Part shown: one piece after another, positions 27,610 through 37,080 of the stretch
Numbering within the stretch: the first letter of the stretch is position 1
Layout: every line of letters starts with the position of its first letter
Assembly: GCF_029542085.1 (NCBI RefSeq)
Contig: NZ_CP107036.1
Span: 2,914,001-2,978,000, forward strand
DNA length: 64,000 nt
DNA from: Sphingobacterium sp. ML3W
Lineage (GTDB): Bacteria > Bacteroidota > Bacteroidia > Sphingobacteriales > Sphingobacteriaceae
Direction of reading: 5' to 3'
The notes under the pieces: model-generated
Seen by the model: only the letters and a program-made list of their open reading frames with translations
What the model was told of the DNA's origin: nothing
Database searches by the model: none
Made by a program: the position numbers and the translations under genes

Positions 27610-28821
27610 ATGAAAACATTCTTAAGTTACATCATCATGCTGTTGATACTACCAGCATGCAGCAGTAAGGAGATTAAAGCTAACATGGAGCTCAATACGC
27701 CGGAGGCGAATGAAGAACCACAACCTACCTATAGCAAATTCTTGATACGGGACAACTTCAGCACCAACCAGCTGGTTGATGAAATGGGTTTAGGGATCAA
27801 CCTCGGCAATGCATTAGACGCCACGGGCGACTGGATCAACCCAAGCAGCATCGCTAATTACGAAACAGCATGGGGCAGCCCGATCATTACAAAAGAAATG
27901 ATCGAAGGATATGCCAATGCCGGTTATTCTTCACTGCGCATTCCGGTCACCTGGAGTAATATGATGATAAACGAGGAAAATTACAGAATCCATCCGGACC
28001 TGCTTAATAGAGTCGAATCGATCTTAAACTGGACACTTGATTGCGGCATGGTTGCCATTATAAACGTACACCATGAGAATGAATGGGTGAAGAAAGTTCC
28101 GACAGACAATGAAGCGAAGAAAAAGTTCACTTCCATCTGGGAGCAGCTCTGTAACCGTTTTGAGAAATATGGTGATCACTTGCTATTCGAACCCATGAAT
28201 GAAATCGGTTACGACGAGATATGGACTCCCTGGAACGGCGGACAGACCGAAAAAGCAAAAGCATTCGGTTATGTCAATGAGCTGAATCAGCTTTTTGTCG
28301 ACATCGTCAGGAGATCAGGCGGCAACAATGCAAAACGCCATCTTTTGGTCGAGATCTACAATACTGGTCTGGAGTACGCCTTCGACCCACTGACCAAAAT
28401 TCCGGCTGATCCGGCAAAACATCTTGCATTGACCGTCCATTATTATACACCGCCACTATTTGCCATATTGGGCAACGGTGAAGATGCCGGATGGGGTGTT
28501 GGCGTTCCGTCCTGGGGTACAGCACAAGAATTTAAAGAGCTCAACGACAATATGGATCTGCTGAAGAAAAATTGTGTTGACAAAGGGATACCTGTCGTTA
28601 TTGGCGAATATGCCTGTTCTTCCAAGAATAGAACGCAGGATGTGGTCAGGCTATTTAATGTTTCGGTAACCGAAGCCATTTATTCACGTGGCATGTGTCC
28701 TATGCTCTGGGATGTTCAGGGAGCTGGGCAATACGACCGAACGACCAGTCAATTTAAAGACCCCGTCTTTTTGGAGCAAATGATGGCAATACCGGCTAAA
28801 TATCCACGCAGTCAAAAGTAA
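27610..28821 (+). CDS. GH5 endo-glucanase lipoprotein (GH5_4-like, endo-xyloglucanase candidate)
   Basis: A 403-aa lipoprotein (LPACSSK, Cys17), so probably on the cell surface. The GH5 barrel has the subfamily-4-like opening LGINLGNALDATGDW near residue 62, the RIPVTW strand, the INVHHENEW motif, acid/base Glu in FEPMNEIGYDE near 197, HYYTPP near 280 and the nucleophile Glu in VVIGEYACSS near 333. It would cut the beta-1,4-glucan main chain outside the cell, the first step in this locus. It is the only clear endo-acting enzyme of the operon, so it largely defines the substrate class. GH5_4 enzymes are frequently endo-xyloglucanases; the subfamily call is from motif similarity only. Confidence 0.92.
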   Translation: MKTFLSYIIMLLILPACSSKEIKANMELNTPEANEEPQPTYSKFLIRDNFSTNQLVDEMGLGINLGNALDATGDWINPSSIANYETAWGSPIITKEMIEGYANAGYSSLRIPVTWSNMMINEENYRIHPDLLNRVESILNWTLDCGMVAIINVHHENEWVKKVPTDNEAKKKFTSIWEQLCNRFEKYGDHLLFEPMNEIGYDEIWTPWNGGQTEKAKAFGYVNELNQLFVDIVRRSGGNNAKRHLLVEIYNTGLEYAFDPLTKIPADPAKHLALTVHYYTPPLFAILGNGEDAGWGVGVPSWGTAQEFKELNDNMDLLKKNCVDKGIPVVIGEYACSSKNRTQDVVRLFNVSVTEAIYSRGMCPMLWDVQGAGQYDRTTSQFKDPVFLEQMMAIPAKYPRSQK

Positions 28822-28898
28822 AGTTTGCCATACACAACTTAGGGAGGAAGTTAACCACCTCGGCCTGGCCCATTATAAATATACAGATACTAAAACTC

Positions 28899-30959
28899 AT
28901 GAAACCAAAAACCATTTTTCTTCTCTGTCTGATCTTCTTGACAGCCCAACTTGTGGAGGCCCAGTATAAGTTTGATAAGCCGCTCTATGGGGCGGCCTAC
29001 TATCACGAGTATATGCCCAGCGAGCGCCTGGAGGAAGATATCCGTCTGATGAAAAATGCTGGACTCAGCGTGATCCGTGTCGGCGAATCTGGCTGGGGCC
29101 TATTTGAACCGCAGGAAGGTGTATTCGATTTTGAATGGATGGACCGTATCATCAACAAAATGCATCAGGCTGGTATCAGCATCATACTCGGGACACCGAC
29201 TTATTCCATTCCCGCCTGGCTTGCCCATAAGCATCCAGAGATAATAGCCGAACACCAGCGTGGCAATAAAGCGTACTATGGTATCAGACAGAATATGGAC
29301 TTTACCAATTCCACTTTTAAATATTACAGTGAGCGTATTATCCGCAAGTTAATGGAAAGATATGCAAAGCATCCAGGGGTCATTGGCTATCAGGTAGACA
29401 ACGAAACCGAGGCAAGAGGTATCAACAACCGCGATTACTTCATCGGCTTCCGCAATTACATTAAAGCGCGTTTTAACAATGATCTTGGTTTACTCAATAA
29501 AGCCTGGGGAATGAACTACTGGGGTATGAATATTCGCACCTGGGAAGAATTCTATACCCGGGATGGTGTCACCAACCCTTCCTATAAAAACGAATGGGAA
29601 CGCTACAACCGCAAGCAGGTAGCCGATTTCCTGAATTGGCAATGTGATATTGTTAACGAATATAAACGGAAGGACCAATTTGTTACACATTGTTTCATGC
29701 CAGATTTTCACAATATAGACCAAGTTGAAAGTTTTCGCCAGATGCAATATCCCGCCATCAATATTTATCATGACGTACAGGATAAACAGGACGGTCAGCG
29801 CATAGCCTACGCCGGTGATTTTGTGCGGACTGTTGCCAAAAACAATTATATTGTTATGGAAACCAACGCCCAGGCCATCGGATGGGATGCCCGTACCCAG
29901 TACCCGCCATACGACAGGCAGCTGCGGCAAAACGTATATGCCCATTACGCCTCCGGTGCCAATATGGTGGAGTACTGGCATTGGTCTACCCTCCACTATG
30001 GACAGGAGACGTACTGGCGCGGTGTACTGGGACACGACCTGCAACCCAACAGGATATACAATGAGTTTAAAACGACAGCCCAGGAGCTGGCAAGGATCGG
30101 CGATCGCATTATTGACCTGAAAAAGAAAAATAAGGCCGCAATCTTATATAGCCACGATTCATACCACGCACTGAATTTTATGCCCTATACCTATAGAAAC
30201 AACTATCCCATCGACATGGTATATAAGGCGCTCTACTGTCAGAACATTGAGGTCGACATTATCCCCTGTGACAAAATCAGTGATTTTAATGACTATGACA
30301 TGTTGGTAATTCCACCGCTATATGTAGCAACCGACGAGCTGCTCCTAGCCATCGATAAGTTTGTAAAAGATGGCGGTCATGTTGTGATGATGTACAAAAG
30401 TGGCTATTGTAACGAGCACTCCGCAGTCAGGGCCACAGCTGCACCGGGGCCATTGCGTAAGGCCTGTGGATTCTACTATCAGGAGTTTTCCACCATCAGC
30501 GAAATGCAGCTCAGAAGTAATCCTTTTCAACTGACGAATAAAAATCAGATCGGCGACTGGTATGAATTTTTGGTACCTGAAACAGCCAAACCGCTGGCCT
30601 ATGCTGACCACGCTTTCTATGGCAAGTGGCCTGTGATTACCGAAAACACGTACGGCAAGGGAAAACTGACCTATATCGGAACCTATCCTTCGCAGGAATT
30701 GCTCAATACAATAATCAGAAATGCTGCTGTGGCAGCAAAGGTCACTACTGGCGATAACTATACTTTCCCGATTATTCATCGTTCAGGAACAAATAAATGG
30801 GGTAAGACAATTCATTACCTATTTAATTACAGCGCCGAACCAAAACAGATTACCTATGTACTCCCTCAAGCCAAGGAACTTATTTCGGGCAAAGAGGCGC
30901 AAACAGGTCAGCAGCTGGAATTGAATCCTTGGGAAGTACTTATTATGGAACAAAACTAA
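28899..30959 (+). CDS. GH42-family beta-galactosidase
   Basis: A 686-aa exported enzyme (signal peptide ends LVEAQ). The GH42 barrel begins YGAAYYHEYMPSERLEEDI and includes RVGESGWGLFEPQEGVFDFEWMD. The acid/base Glu is in YQVDNETEARG near residue 168 and the nucleophile Glu in VMETNAQAIGWD near 320. The trimerisation domain (IIPCDKISDFNDYDMLVIPP) and a small C-terminal beta domain follow. The length matches family members. It would release beta-linked galactose, for example from galactosyl-xylosyl side chains, after acetyl groups are removed. GH42 members mostly act on beta-galactosides, although alpha-L-arabinopyranosidase activity is known. It lies 77 bp after GH5 and 36 bp before GH97. Confidence 0.92.
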   Translation: MKPKTIFLLCLIFLTAQLVEAQYKFDKPLYGAAYYHEYMPSERLEEDIRLMKNAGLSVIRVGESGWGLFEPQEGVFDFEWMDRIINKMHQAGISIILGTPTYSIPAWLAHKHPEIIAEHQRGNKAYYGIRQNMDFTNSTFKYYSERIIRKLMERYAKHPGVIGYQVDNETEARGINNRDYFIGFRNYIKARFNNDLGLLNKAWGMNYWGMNIRTWEEFYTRDGVTNPSYKNEWERYNRKQVADFLNWQCDIVNEYKRKDQFVTHCFMPDFHNIDQVESFRQMQYPAINIYHDVQDKQDGQRIAYAGDFVRTVAKNNYIVMETNAQAIGWDARTQYPPYDRQLRQNVYAHYASGANMVEYWHWSTLHYGQETYWRGVLGHDLQPNRIYNEFKTTAQELARIGDRIIDLKKKNKAAILYSHDSYHALNFMPYTYRNNYPIDMVYKALYCQNIEVDIIPCDKISDFNDYDMLVIPPLYVATDELLLAIDKFVKDGGHVVMMYKSGYCNEHSAVRATAAPGPLRKACGFYYQEFSTISEMQLRSNPFQLTNKNQIGDWYEFLVPETAKPLAYADHAFYGKWPVITENTYGKGKLTYIGTYPSQELLNTIIRNAAVAAKVTTGDNYTFPIIHRSGTNKWGKTIHYLFNYSAEPKQITYVLPQAKELISGKEAQTGQQLELNPWEVLIMEQN

Positions 30960-30995
30960 ATAATACACTCATCCACTTAACATTCACAATTTATT

Positions 30996-32945
30996 ATGAG
31001 AGCACTTCTTCTTCTCCTATTTCTCACGGTAGCATCCGGACTTTCGGCCCAGACCTATACGGTACAATCGCCGGATGGGAAAATCTGTCTGGACATCGAC
31101 CTTACTAACGGACTCTCTTATGCCGTCTCGTACAAAGACAGACAGGTCATAAATCCATCACCCTTAGGCTTCGAATTCCAGGATGAGCCGGCCATGCATA
31201 AAGGTCTTATCTTGTTGAATAGTCCAAGAACCACAAGGGGACACGACTCCTGGACTCCAGTTGTAAAGAACAAGCACGCCCACATCGAGATGCAGTGGAA
31301 CGAGACACAGCTGGCCCTAGTCGAAAAAGAGGGTGAGCAGCGTCGGATGGATCTTTTCTTCCGGGTTTATGACCAGGGCGTCGCATTTCGTTATCAGTTA
31401 TACAGCAGCCCTAAAATAGGCAATAGAGCCATCACTCGGGAGATGACCGGATTTTCGGTTGCAGATCATGCCCAAGCGTGGGCAGCAAGCTATAAGCCAA
31501 GGTATATATCCAGTCAGGAAAGCGAATTCGATAAAGTTCCTTTGGCAGGATTCAACGACGAGACCTTGGCTGGTCTTCCTTTATTGATCGAAGTCGACAA
31601 ACAGAACTATCTCGCCATTACCGAAGCGCACATCGATAACTACCCCGGCTTTTATATCGGCCGAGAGGCCAATGATGATGATGGACAAACACTGCTCACC
31701 ACCAAGCTTTCCCCTTTGCCGCGTGAAAAAGAAAACGGTATCAAAGTCCTTTTCTCTGACAAAATGCAGACACCTTGGCGCGTTCTGATGATCGGCGACA
31801 ATCCCGGAAAATTTATCGAATCCGAAATTGTCCAGTCGCTCAACCCACCCTGTGCAATCGAAGACCCCAGCTGGATAAAGCCGGGGCTGTGCGCCTGGGA
31901 CCACTGGTGGAGCGGGGAAGTGAAAATGGAGACTGCTGTTATCAAAGAATATATAGACTTTGCAGCTGCTCAAAGTTGGCCTTACATGCTGATCGACTGG
32001 CAGTGGTACGGTCCATTCAACCAAGCTAAAGCCGATATTACCAAAGCTGCCCCCCAAATCAATATGCCCGAAATACTGGACTATGCACGTCAGAAAAATG
32101 TACGCCTCTGGCTTTGGCTGTATAGTACCGATGCCAACCGCAATAACGCTTACGAAGAGGCTTTTGAACTGTATGAACGCTGGGGAATTGCGGGTGTAAA
32201 AATAGATTTTATGGACCGTGACGACCAAGAGATGGTCAATTGGTATCATAAAGTGATCAAGAAAGCCGCCGAGCACCGCTTGATGATCAATTTCCATGGT
32301 GCTTACAAACCTGATGGCATCGAACGCACGTACCCCAATATGATTACGCGTGAAGGTGTTCTGGGGGAAGAATACGCCAAATTCTCTGACCGTATCAGAC
32401 CTACGCACAACGTCACCTTGCCATTCACGCGCATGCTGGCCGGACCAATGGACTATACACCGGGGGGCTTTCTGAACGTGACTCCAGTACAATTTAAGAA
32501 ACAATCGCCCACCATGATGATGAATACACGCTGTGCCGAGCTCGCCAAATTTGTTATTTATGAAAGCCCCCTCACCGTATTCTGCGATCACCCGAAGCAT
32601 GTACTAGGCCAGCCCGGAAGTGACTTTTTGCAGGTCGTACCCACCGTATGGGATGACACACGCTTTATTGATGGCTATCCCGGCGAATTTATTGTGATGG
32701 CCAAACGTGCCGGGACAAACTGGTTCATCGGCGCCATGACCAACGACGTGGCCCGCACGGTTACGGTACCGACCAGCTTTCTCCCCGCTGGAAAATATAT
32801 ACTGGAATACTGGCAGGATGCAAAAGAGGCCGCAACGAATCCCACAAAACTCGAGAAAAAAACTGTCGTTATCGAAGCCGGGAAACCGATAAAAATACCA
32901 ATGGTCAGCGGTGGCGGCTATGCTGCGATCATCCGGCCACAGTAA
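30996..32945 (+). CDS. GH97-family glycoside hydrolase, probably the retaining (alpha-galactosidase-like) type
   Basis: A 649-aa exported enzyme (signal peptide ends GLSAQ). The N-terminal beta-sandwich of GH97 is at residues 25-280, with the family start VQSPDGKICLDIDL. A barrel follows with LIDWQWYGPF near 330, GVKIDFMDRDDQ near 403, MINFHGAYKPDGIERTYPN near 430 and TREGVLGEEY near 452, and a C-terminal sandwich. GH97 has two groups: inverting SusB-like alpha-glucosidases with Glu as base, and retaining alpha-galactosidases with an Asp nucleophile at the end of a strand. The Asp in VKIDFM fits the retaining group. The exact substrate (alpha-Gal, alpha-Glc or beta-L-Ara-type) is not fixed by sequence. 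Confidence 0.88.
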   Translation: MRALLLLLFLTVASGLSAQTYTVQSPDGKICLDIDLTNGLSYAVSYKDRQVINPSPLGFEFQDEPAMHKGLILLNSPRTTRGHDSWTPVVKNKHAHIEMQWNETQLALVEKEGEQRRMDLFFRVYDQGVAFRYQLYSSPKIGNRAITREMTGFSVADHAQAWAASYKPRYISSQESEFDKVPLAGFNDETLAGLPLLIEVDKQNYLAITEAHIDNYPGFYIGREANDDDGQTLLTTKLSPLPREKENGIKVLFSDKMQTPWRVLMIGDNPGKFIESEIVQSLNPPCAIEDPSWIKPGLCAWDHWWSGEVKMETAVIKEYIDFAAAQSWPYMLIDWQWYGPFNQAKADITKAAPQINMPEILDYARQKNVRLWLWLYSTDANRNNAYEEAFELYERWGIAGVKIDFMDRDDQEMVNWYHKVIKKAAEHRLMINFHGAYKPDGIERTYPNMITREGVLGEEYAKFSDRIRPTHNVTLPFTRMLAGPMDYTPGGFLNVTPVQFKKQSPTMMMNTRCAELAKFVIYESPLTVFCDHPKHVLGQPGSDFLQVVPTVWDDTRFIDGYPGEFIVMAKRAGTNWFIGAMTNDVARTVTVPTSFLPAGKYILEYWQDAKEAATNPTKLEKKTVVIEAGKPIKIPMVSGGGYAAIIRPQ

Positions 32946-33022
32946 GCTGCAGCCCCTCATCGTTGTAGAAATAAATACCATCTAAAATAACATACGATTT
33001 AAATAGAGAACTAAACCCTGTT

Positions 33023-34657
33023 ATGAACAAGCACATTTTTAAGACATTATTACTATTTACCATCATTGGAACTGCGTTGAATGCTCCGGCCCAACAAAAA
33101 GGACAAGCCGGGTCTTCCGGTAAATTTCAGCCTACCTGGGAGTCTCTAGCACAATACGAAGCGCCGGAATGGTTTCGCAACGCCAAGTTTGGGATCTGGG
33201 CCCACTGGGGGCCTCAATGTCAGCCCGGAGAGGGTGACTGGTATGCCCGTGGCATGTATGATGAAGGCAGCGGACAGTATAATTCGCATCTGAAAAATTA
33301 TGGTCATCCTTCTGTCGCTGGATTTAAGGATGTCATCCATACCTGGAAGGCCGAAAAGTGGGATCCCGAAAGGCTTGTAGCACTCTACAAAAAGGTAGGG
33401 GCACAATATTTTTTTGCAATGGGAAACCATCATGACAATTTCGATCTCTGGGACAGCAAGTATCAAAAATGGAATTCCGTCAACATGGGGCCCAAACGCG
33501 ATATCCTCGCCGCCTGGTCAAAGGCAGCGAAAAAAAATAAGTTGCCCTTCGGCGTGAGCATCCATTCCTCCCATGCATGGACATGGTATGAGACCGCCCA
33601 ACGAGCTGATCAGTCGGGTCCATTCAAAGGTATACCCTACGATGGAAACATGACCCAAGAAGATGGGAAAGGCAAATGGTGGGAAGGCTACGATCCCCAA
33701 GAACTGTATCGTCAAAATCATCCCCTCAGCAAGGGAAGTGAAGATATAAAATCATTATGGGCGCAGTGGGACTGGCACAATGGTGCTTCTAGACCCACAC
33801 AGGAATACATCGATAATTTCTATCAACGAACAATAGACATGGTTGATACGTATCAACCTGACCTCCTTTATTTTGATGATACCACGCTCCCCCTATGGCC
33901 TATAAGCACGGTTGGACTTGATATTGCGGCCCATTTTTACAACGGCAACGCCAAGAAAAACAAGGGTAAGGTCGATGCAGTGCTGTTCGGAAAAATTTTA
34001 TCCGAACAACAAAAAGACTGTCTGGTATGGGATGTCGAGCGCGGCGTACCGGATCATGTTCAGGAAAAAGCCTGGCAGACATGCACCTGCCTGGGAAGCT
34101 GGCATTACAATAAAGGGGACTACGAAAATAACAATTACAAGTCCAGTAAAAAAGTTGTGCATATGCTTATCGATATTGTCAGTAAAAATGGTAACCTCCT
34201 ACTTAACGTTCCCATCAAGGGGGATGGCAGTATAGACGAAAAAGAGGAGAAAATTCTGCATGAAATAGGCGATTGGATGCAAGTTAATCAAGCCGGAATT
34301 TTTGATACCCGCCCCTGGATAATCTATGGTGAGGGTCCTAGTACGGTGGAAAAAAGGCCGTTAAATGCAGCTGGATTCAATGAAGACAAAGAAAATGCCT
34401 ATACCGCAGAAGATATCCGTTTTGTGCAAAAAGGAAATGCCATTTATGCCCATATCCTGGCATGGCCAAACGACGGACAAATTTCGATCAAGTCTTTTGG
34501 ACAGAAGAATACAACAGTTCCGCTAGTAACCGTTAAGACAGTATCGCTATTGGGCTACAAGAAAAAGCTCGAATTTAACCAAAATGAGGAAGCACTTTCC
34601 GTTACCCTGCCATCGGAAAAGCCTAATCAAATTTCGCTGGTGCTGAAAATTAATTAA
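33023..34657 (+). CDS. GH29-family alpha-L-fucosidase
   Basis: A 544-aa exported enzyme (signal peptide ends NAPAQ). The alpha-L-fucosidase barrel is recognised by WFRNAKFGIWAHWGPQCQPG at the start, GAQYFFAMGNHHDNFDLWDS with the substrate-binding His pair, and the nucleophile Asp in QPDLLYFDDTTLPLW near residue 284. The C-terminal beta-sandwich ends at VTLPSEKPNQISLVLKI. It would release alpha-L-fucose, which in plants caps galactose on xyloglucan and also occurs in pectin and arabinogalactan. The acid/base residue of GH29 is poorly conserved and was not assigned. It lies 77 bp after GH97. Confidence 0.93.
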   Translation: MNKHIFKTLLLFTIIGTALNAPAQQKGQAGSSGKFQPTWESLAQYEAPEWFRNAKFGIWAHWGPQCQPGEGDWYARGMYDEGSGQYNSHLKNYGHPSVAGFKDVIHTWKAEKWDPERLVALYKKVGAQYFFAMGNHHDNFDLWDSKYQKWNSVNMGPKRDILAAWSKAAKKNKLPFGVSIHSSHAWTWYETAQRADQSGPFKGIPYDGNMTQEDGKGKWWEGYDPQELYRQNHPLSKGSEDIKSLWAQWDWHNGASRPTQEYIDNFYQRTIDMVDTYQPDLLYFDDTTLPLWPISTVGLDIAAHFYNGNAKKNKGKVDAVLFGKILSEQQKDCLVWDVERGVPDHVQEKAWQTCTCLGSWHYNKGDYENNNYKSSKKVVHMLIDIVSKNGNLLLNVPIKGDGSIDEKEEKILHEIGDWMQVNQAGIFDTRPWIIYGEGPSTVEKRPLNAAGFNEDKENAYTAEDIRFVQKGNAIYAHILAWPNDGQISIKSFGQKNTTVPLVTVKTVSLLGYKKKLEFNQNEEALSVTLPSEKPNQISLVLKIN

Positions 34658-34727
34658 CCTATTTTTCATCATACAATAACATTATACACGAGTGCTTTTT
34701 CAGAACATCGTTTATACCATCAGAAAA

Positions 34728-36512
34728 ATGAAAACCAATCCCAACATGAAAATTATTTTAGTCTTCTTCCACTTATTTCCGTTCCTGCTGTTTGGACAAT
34801 CTGCCATGATTCATATCGAAGGGCGGCAGAGGAGCAGCTTAAACGGTTTGTGGGACGTCATTATAGATCCCTTTGATACCGGGTCGGGCGATTGGGCCGC
34901 CTACTATAAAGACCGGAAGCCATTGGGCAACACGGACTTTGTCGAATCCTCCTTTGAAGGCGGTCCGCAATTGTACGTACCTGGAGACTTCAACACACAA
35001 CTTCCTGAACTCAACTATTATGAAAGCAGTGTCTGGTACAAACGTACTTTTAAAATACAGACAACTGACAATAACCGCTTCTTCATACACTTCGCTGCCG
35101 TAAATTATAAGGCCGAAGTTTACCTCAATGGGCTCAAGATTGGGGAACATGAAGGCGGTTTTACACCTTTCCAATTTGAAGTCACAGATCATTTGAGGAA
35201 GGGCGAAAATAGTATCATCGTTAAAGCCAATAATCAACGTATCAAAGACGGGGTACCGGGTCTTGGCTTCGACTGGTTCAATTACGGTGGAATAACACGG
35301 GACGTCAACCTCGTACAAACACCCAAAACCTATATCAAGGATTATTTTGTTCAGCTGGCGCAGAATGATGAAAATATTATCGACGGATATGTAACGCTTG
35401 ATGGTCCTTCAAAAGAACAGGATATCGAAATCAACATTCCAGAATTGCATATCAATTTTAAAACCCGAACAGATAAAGCGGGAAAAGCGATACTCAGATT
35501 TCCATTACGGAAGAAAACGATGTGGACACCTGAAAATCCGAAGTTATATGAAGTTCATGTCTCTGCCGAGACCGATCGTCTTAAAGAACAGATTGGTTTT
35601 CGGACAATTAAGGTGGATGGAACAAATATTTTGTTGAACGGCAAATCCATCTTTCTGAAGGGGATTAATATCCATGAAGAAATTCCCCAGCGCCGGTCCC
35701 GCGCTTACAGCGAAAGTGATTATAAAATGCTGTTGGATTGGGCTAAAGAGCTGGGCTGTAATTATGTCCGTCTGGTACACTATCCACATCATGAAAAAAT
35801 GGTAAAAATGGCTGAGAGAATGGGACTGATGGTCTGGGAAGAACTACCCATTTATCAGGGAATCGACTTTGCAGATCCGGGCATGAAGGACAAAATGAAC
35901 TTCATGCTTAGCGAGATGATTGCCCGTGATAAAAATCGATCAGCAGTTATCATCTGGAGTCTTTCGAATGAGACATACCCCTCAGCGGCACGGGACAGTT
36001 CATTAACAAGGTTATATCATTTAGCCAAATCGTTGGACAATACCCGCCTTGTGACTTCTGCACTCAATAATATGCGTTTTGAAGGCAACAAAGCCTATAT
36101 CGAAGATAAGGTTAACGGTGTGATGGATATTATGGCTATCAACCAATACCTGGGCTGGTACAAGCCTTGGCCCGAAACGGATCAAGAAGTCGAATGGATC
36201 TCCAGCTTCAATAAACCACTTATTTTTTCAGAATTTGGTGGTGAGGCAGTCTTTGGGAACAATATAGATCCCAAACGGGCAAGTAGCTGGAGTGAAGATT
36301 ACCTGCTGGATATTTATAGGCGTCAATTTAAAATGTTTAAGAATATACCGTTTTTGCGGGGACTGACGCCATGGCTCCTGGTTGACTTTCGTTCGCCGGG
36401 AAGGGCACATCCAATTTATCAAAAAGGATGGAATAGAAAAGGATTATTATCCGACCGTGGAGAAAAAAAGAAGGCTTGGTACCTTGTAGCTGATCATTTC
36501 AAAAGCTACTAA
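34728..36512 (+). CDS. GH2-family beta-galactosidase / beta-glucuronidase
   Basis: A 594-aa exported GH2 enzyme. The N-terminal sugar-binding beta-sandwich (SLNGLWDVIIDPFD, then YESSVWYKRTF and VNYKAEVYLNG) is followed by an immunoglobulin-like domain and a TIM barrel with acid/base Glu in VIIWSLSNETYPS near residue 413 and nucleophile Glu in PLIFSEFGGEA near 501. The frame opens at a GTG at 34692, but ATG codons at 34728 and 34746 directly precede the signal peptide; 34728 is used. The short size and the SNE-T / FGGEA pattern resemble the beta-glucuronidase side of GH2, but beta-galactosidase activity would fit the operon better. Last gene of the operon. Confidence 0.9.
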   Translation: MKTNPNMKIILVFFHLFPFLLFGQSAMIHIEGRQRSSLNGLWDVIIDPFDTGSGDWAAYYKDRKPLGNTDFVESSFEGGPQLYVPGDFNTQLPELNYYESSVWYKRTFKIQTTDNNRFFIHFAAVNYKAEVYLNGLKIGEHEGGFTPFQFEVTDHLRKGENSIIVKANNQRIKDGVPGLGFDWFNYGGITRDVNLVQTPKTYIKDYFVQLAQNDENIIDGYVTLDGPSKEQDIEINIPELHINFKTRTDKAGKAILRFPLRKKTMWTPENPKLYEVHVSAETDRLKEQIGFRTIKVDGTNILLNGKSIFLKGINIHEEIPQRRSRAYSESDYKMLLDWAKELGCNYVRLVHYPHHEKMVKMAERMGLMVWEELPIYQGIDFADPGMKDKMNFMLSEMIARDKNRSAVIIWSLSNETYPSAARDSSLTRLYHLAKSLDNTRLVTSALNNMRFEGNKAYIEDKVNGVMDIMAINQYLGWYKPWPETDQEVEWISSFNKPLIFSEFGGEAVFGNNIDPKRASSWSEDYLLDIYRRQFKMFKNIPFLRGLTPWLLVDFRSPGRAHPIYQKGWNRKGLLSDRGEKKKAWYLVADHFKSY

Positions 36513-36563
36513 TTAGACTTTTGGTATTTAAAAGCATATAAACGTTAAATTACGAGCAAAAAA

Positions 36564-36596
36564 GCAGACAAAGCTCTAAAGTCGAGTTTTGTCTGC
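36564..36596 (-). terminator. Hairpin terminator between the polysaccharide operon and the minus-strand cassette
   Basis: Arms GCAGACAAAGCTC and GAGTTTTGTCTGC pair with one mismatch around a 7-nt loop. A six-A run precedes the left arm, so on the minus strand the hairpin is followed by a T-run and is a good terminator for the minus-strand genes ending at 37081. Read on the plus strand there is no T-run, yet it is also the first hairpin after GH2. Confidence 0.7.
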
Positions 36597-37080
36597 TAAA
36601 GTCGCCAGAAACAGATAAAAAACAACCGCTCCCATATACCCGTCCTTCATATACTCTCTCTAGCAACAGACCAGATCTACTGCGCTTCCAAAGGAGCAAC
36701 GGTACCAAAGCCGACCTACCTGCCCAAAGTGCTTAGCTGTCTTTCAAAAATGATTATTGCATGTTATCACCCCGCCACATTTAGGCCGAGCGCATCAGCC
36801 CCTAGTGAAGCTGTTAGAATCCGTTGTGTTAAAAATAAATAGTTCAAAGCGCTAATTTTTATAGTCCTTTATCCACATAGGCAAAAGCAACTTAGGTGTC
36901 ATACAAAAAGATGTAATCAAGCGTATTTCGAGAAAGTCTCCTATGCACAAATCTTCATTGTATCTAACAACAATAGGCATCTGCCAATGAAAGTATATAA
37001 AATAAAATAGGCTAGGGAATCAACACCTAGCCTATAAAAATACAATAAATCTAATGCCTAAGGTAATTAAACAACCATTT
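36597..37080. other. Non-coding gap with a decayed minus-strand gene tail at 36641-36745
   Basis: No open gene is seen in this stretch. Its left part, 36641-36745, is the more decayed copy of the membrane-tail remnant found at 12521-12626: on the minus strand it reads LWAGRSALVPLLLWKRSRSG with stops upstream. The rest (36750-37080) is AT-rich with nothing recognisable, apart from an imperfect hairpin near 37008-37035 (ctaGGGaatcaacaCCTagccta) that could end minus-strand transcripts. Confidence 0.45.

Noticed and set aside
29490..30044. Minus-strand open frame of 184 codons
   Set aside because: Antisense to the catalytic region of the GH42 gene; no start signal and no family features.
31581..32600. 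Long minus-strand open frame of 339 codons
   Set aside because: It lies opposite the GH97 gene, whose motifs are complete; codon bias of the real gene keeps the reverse frame open.
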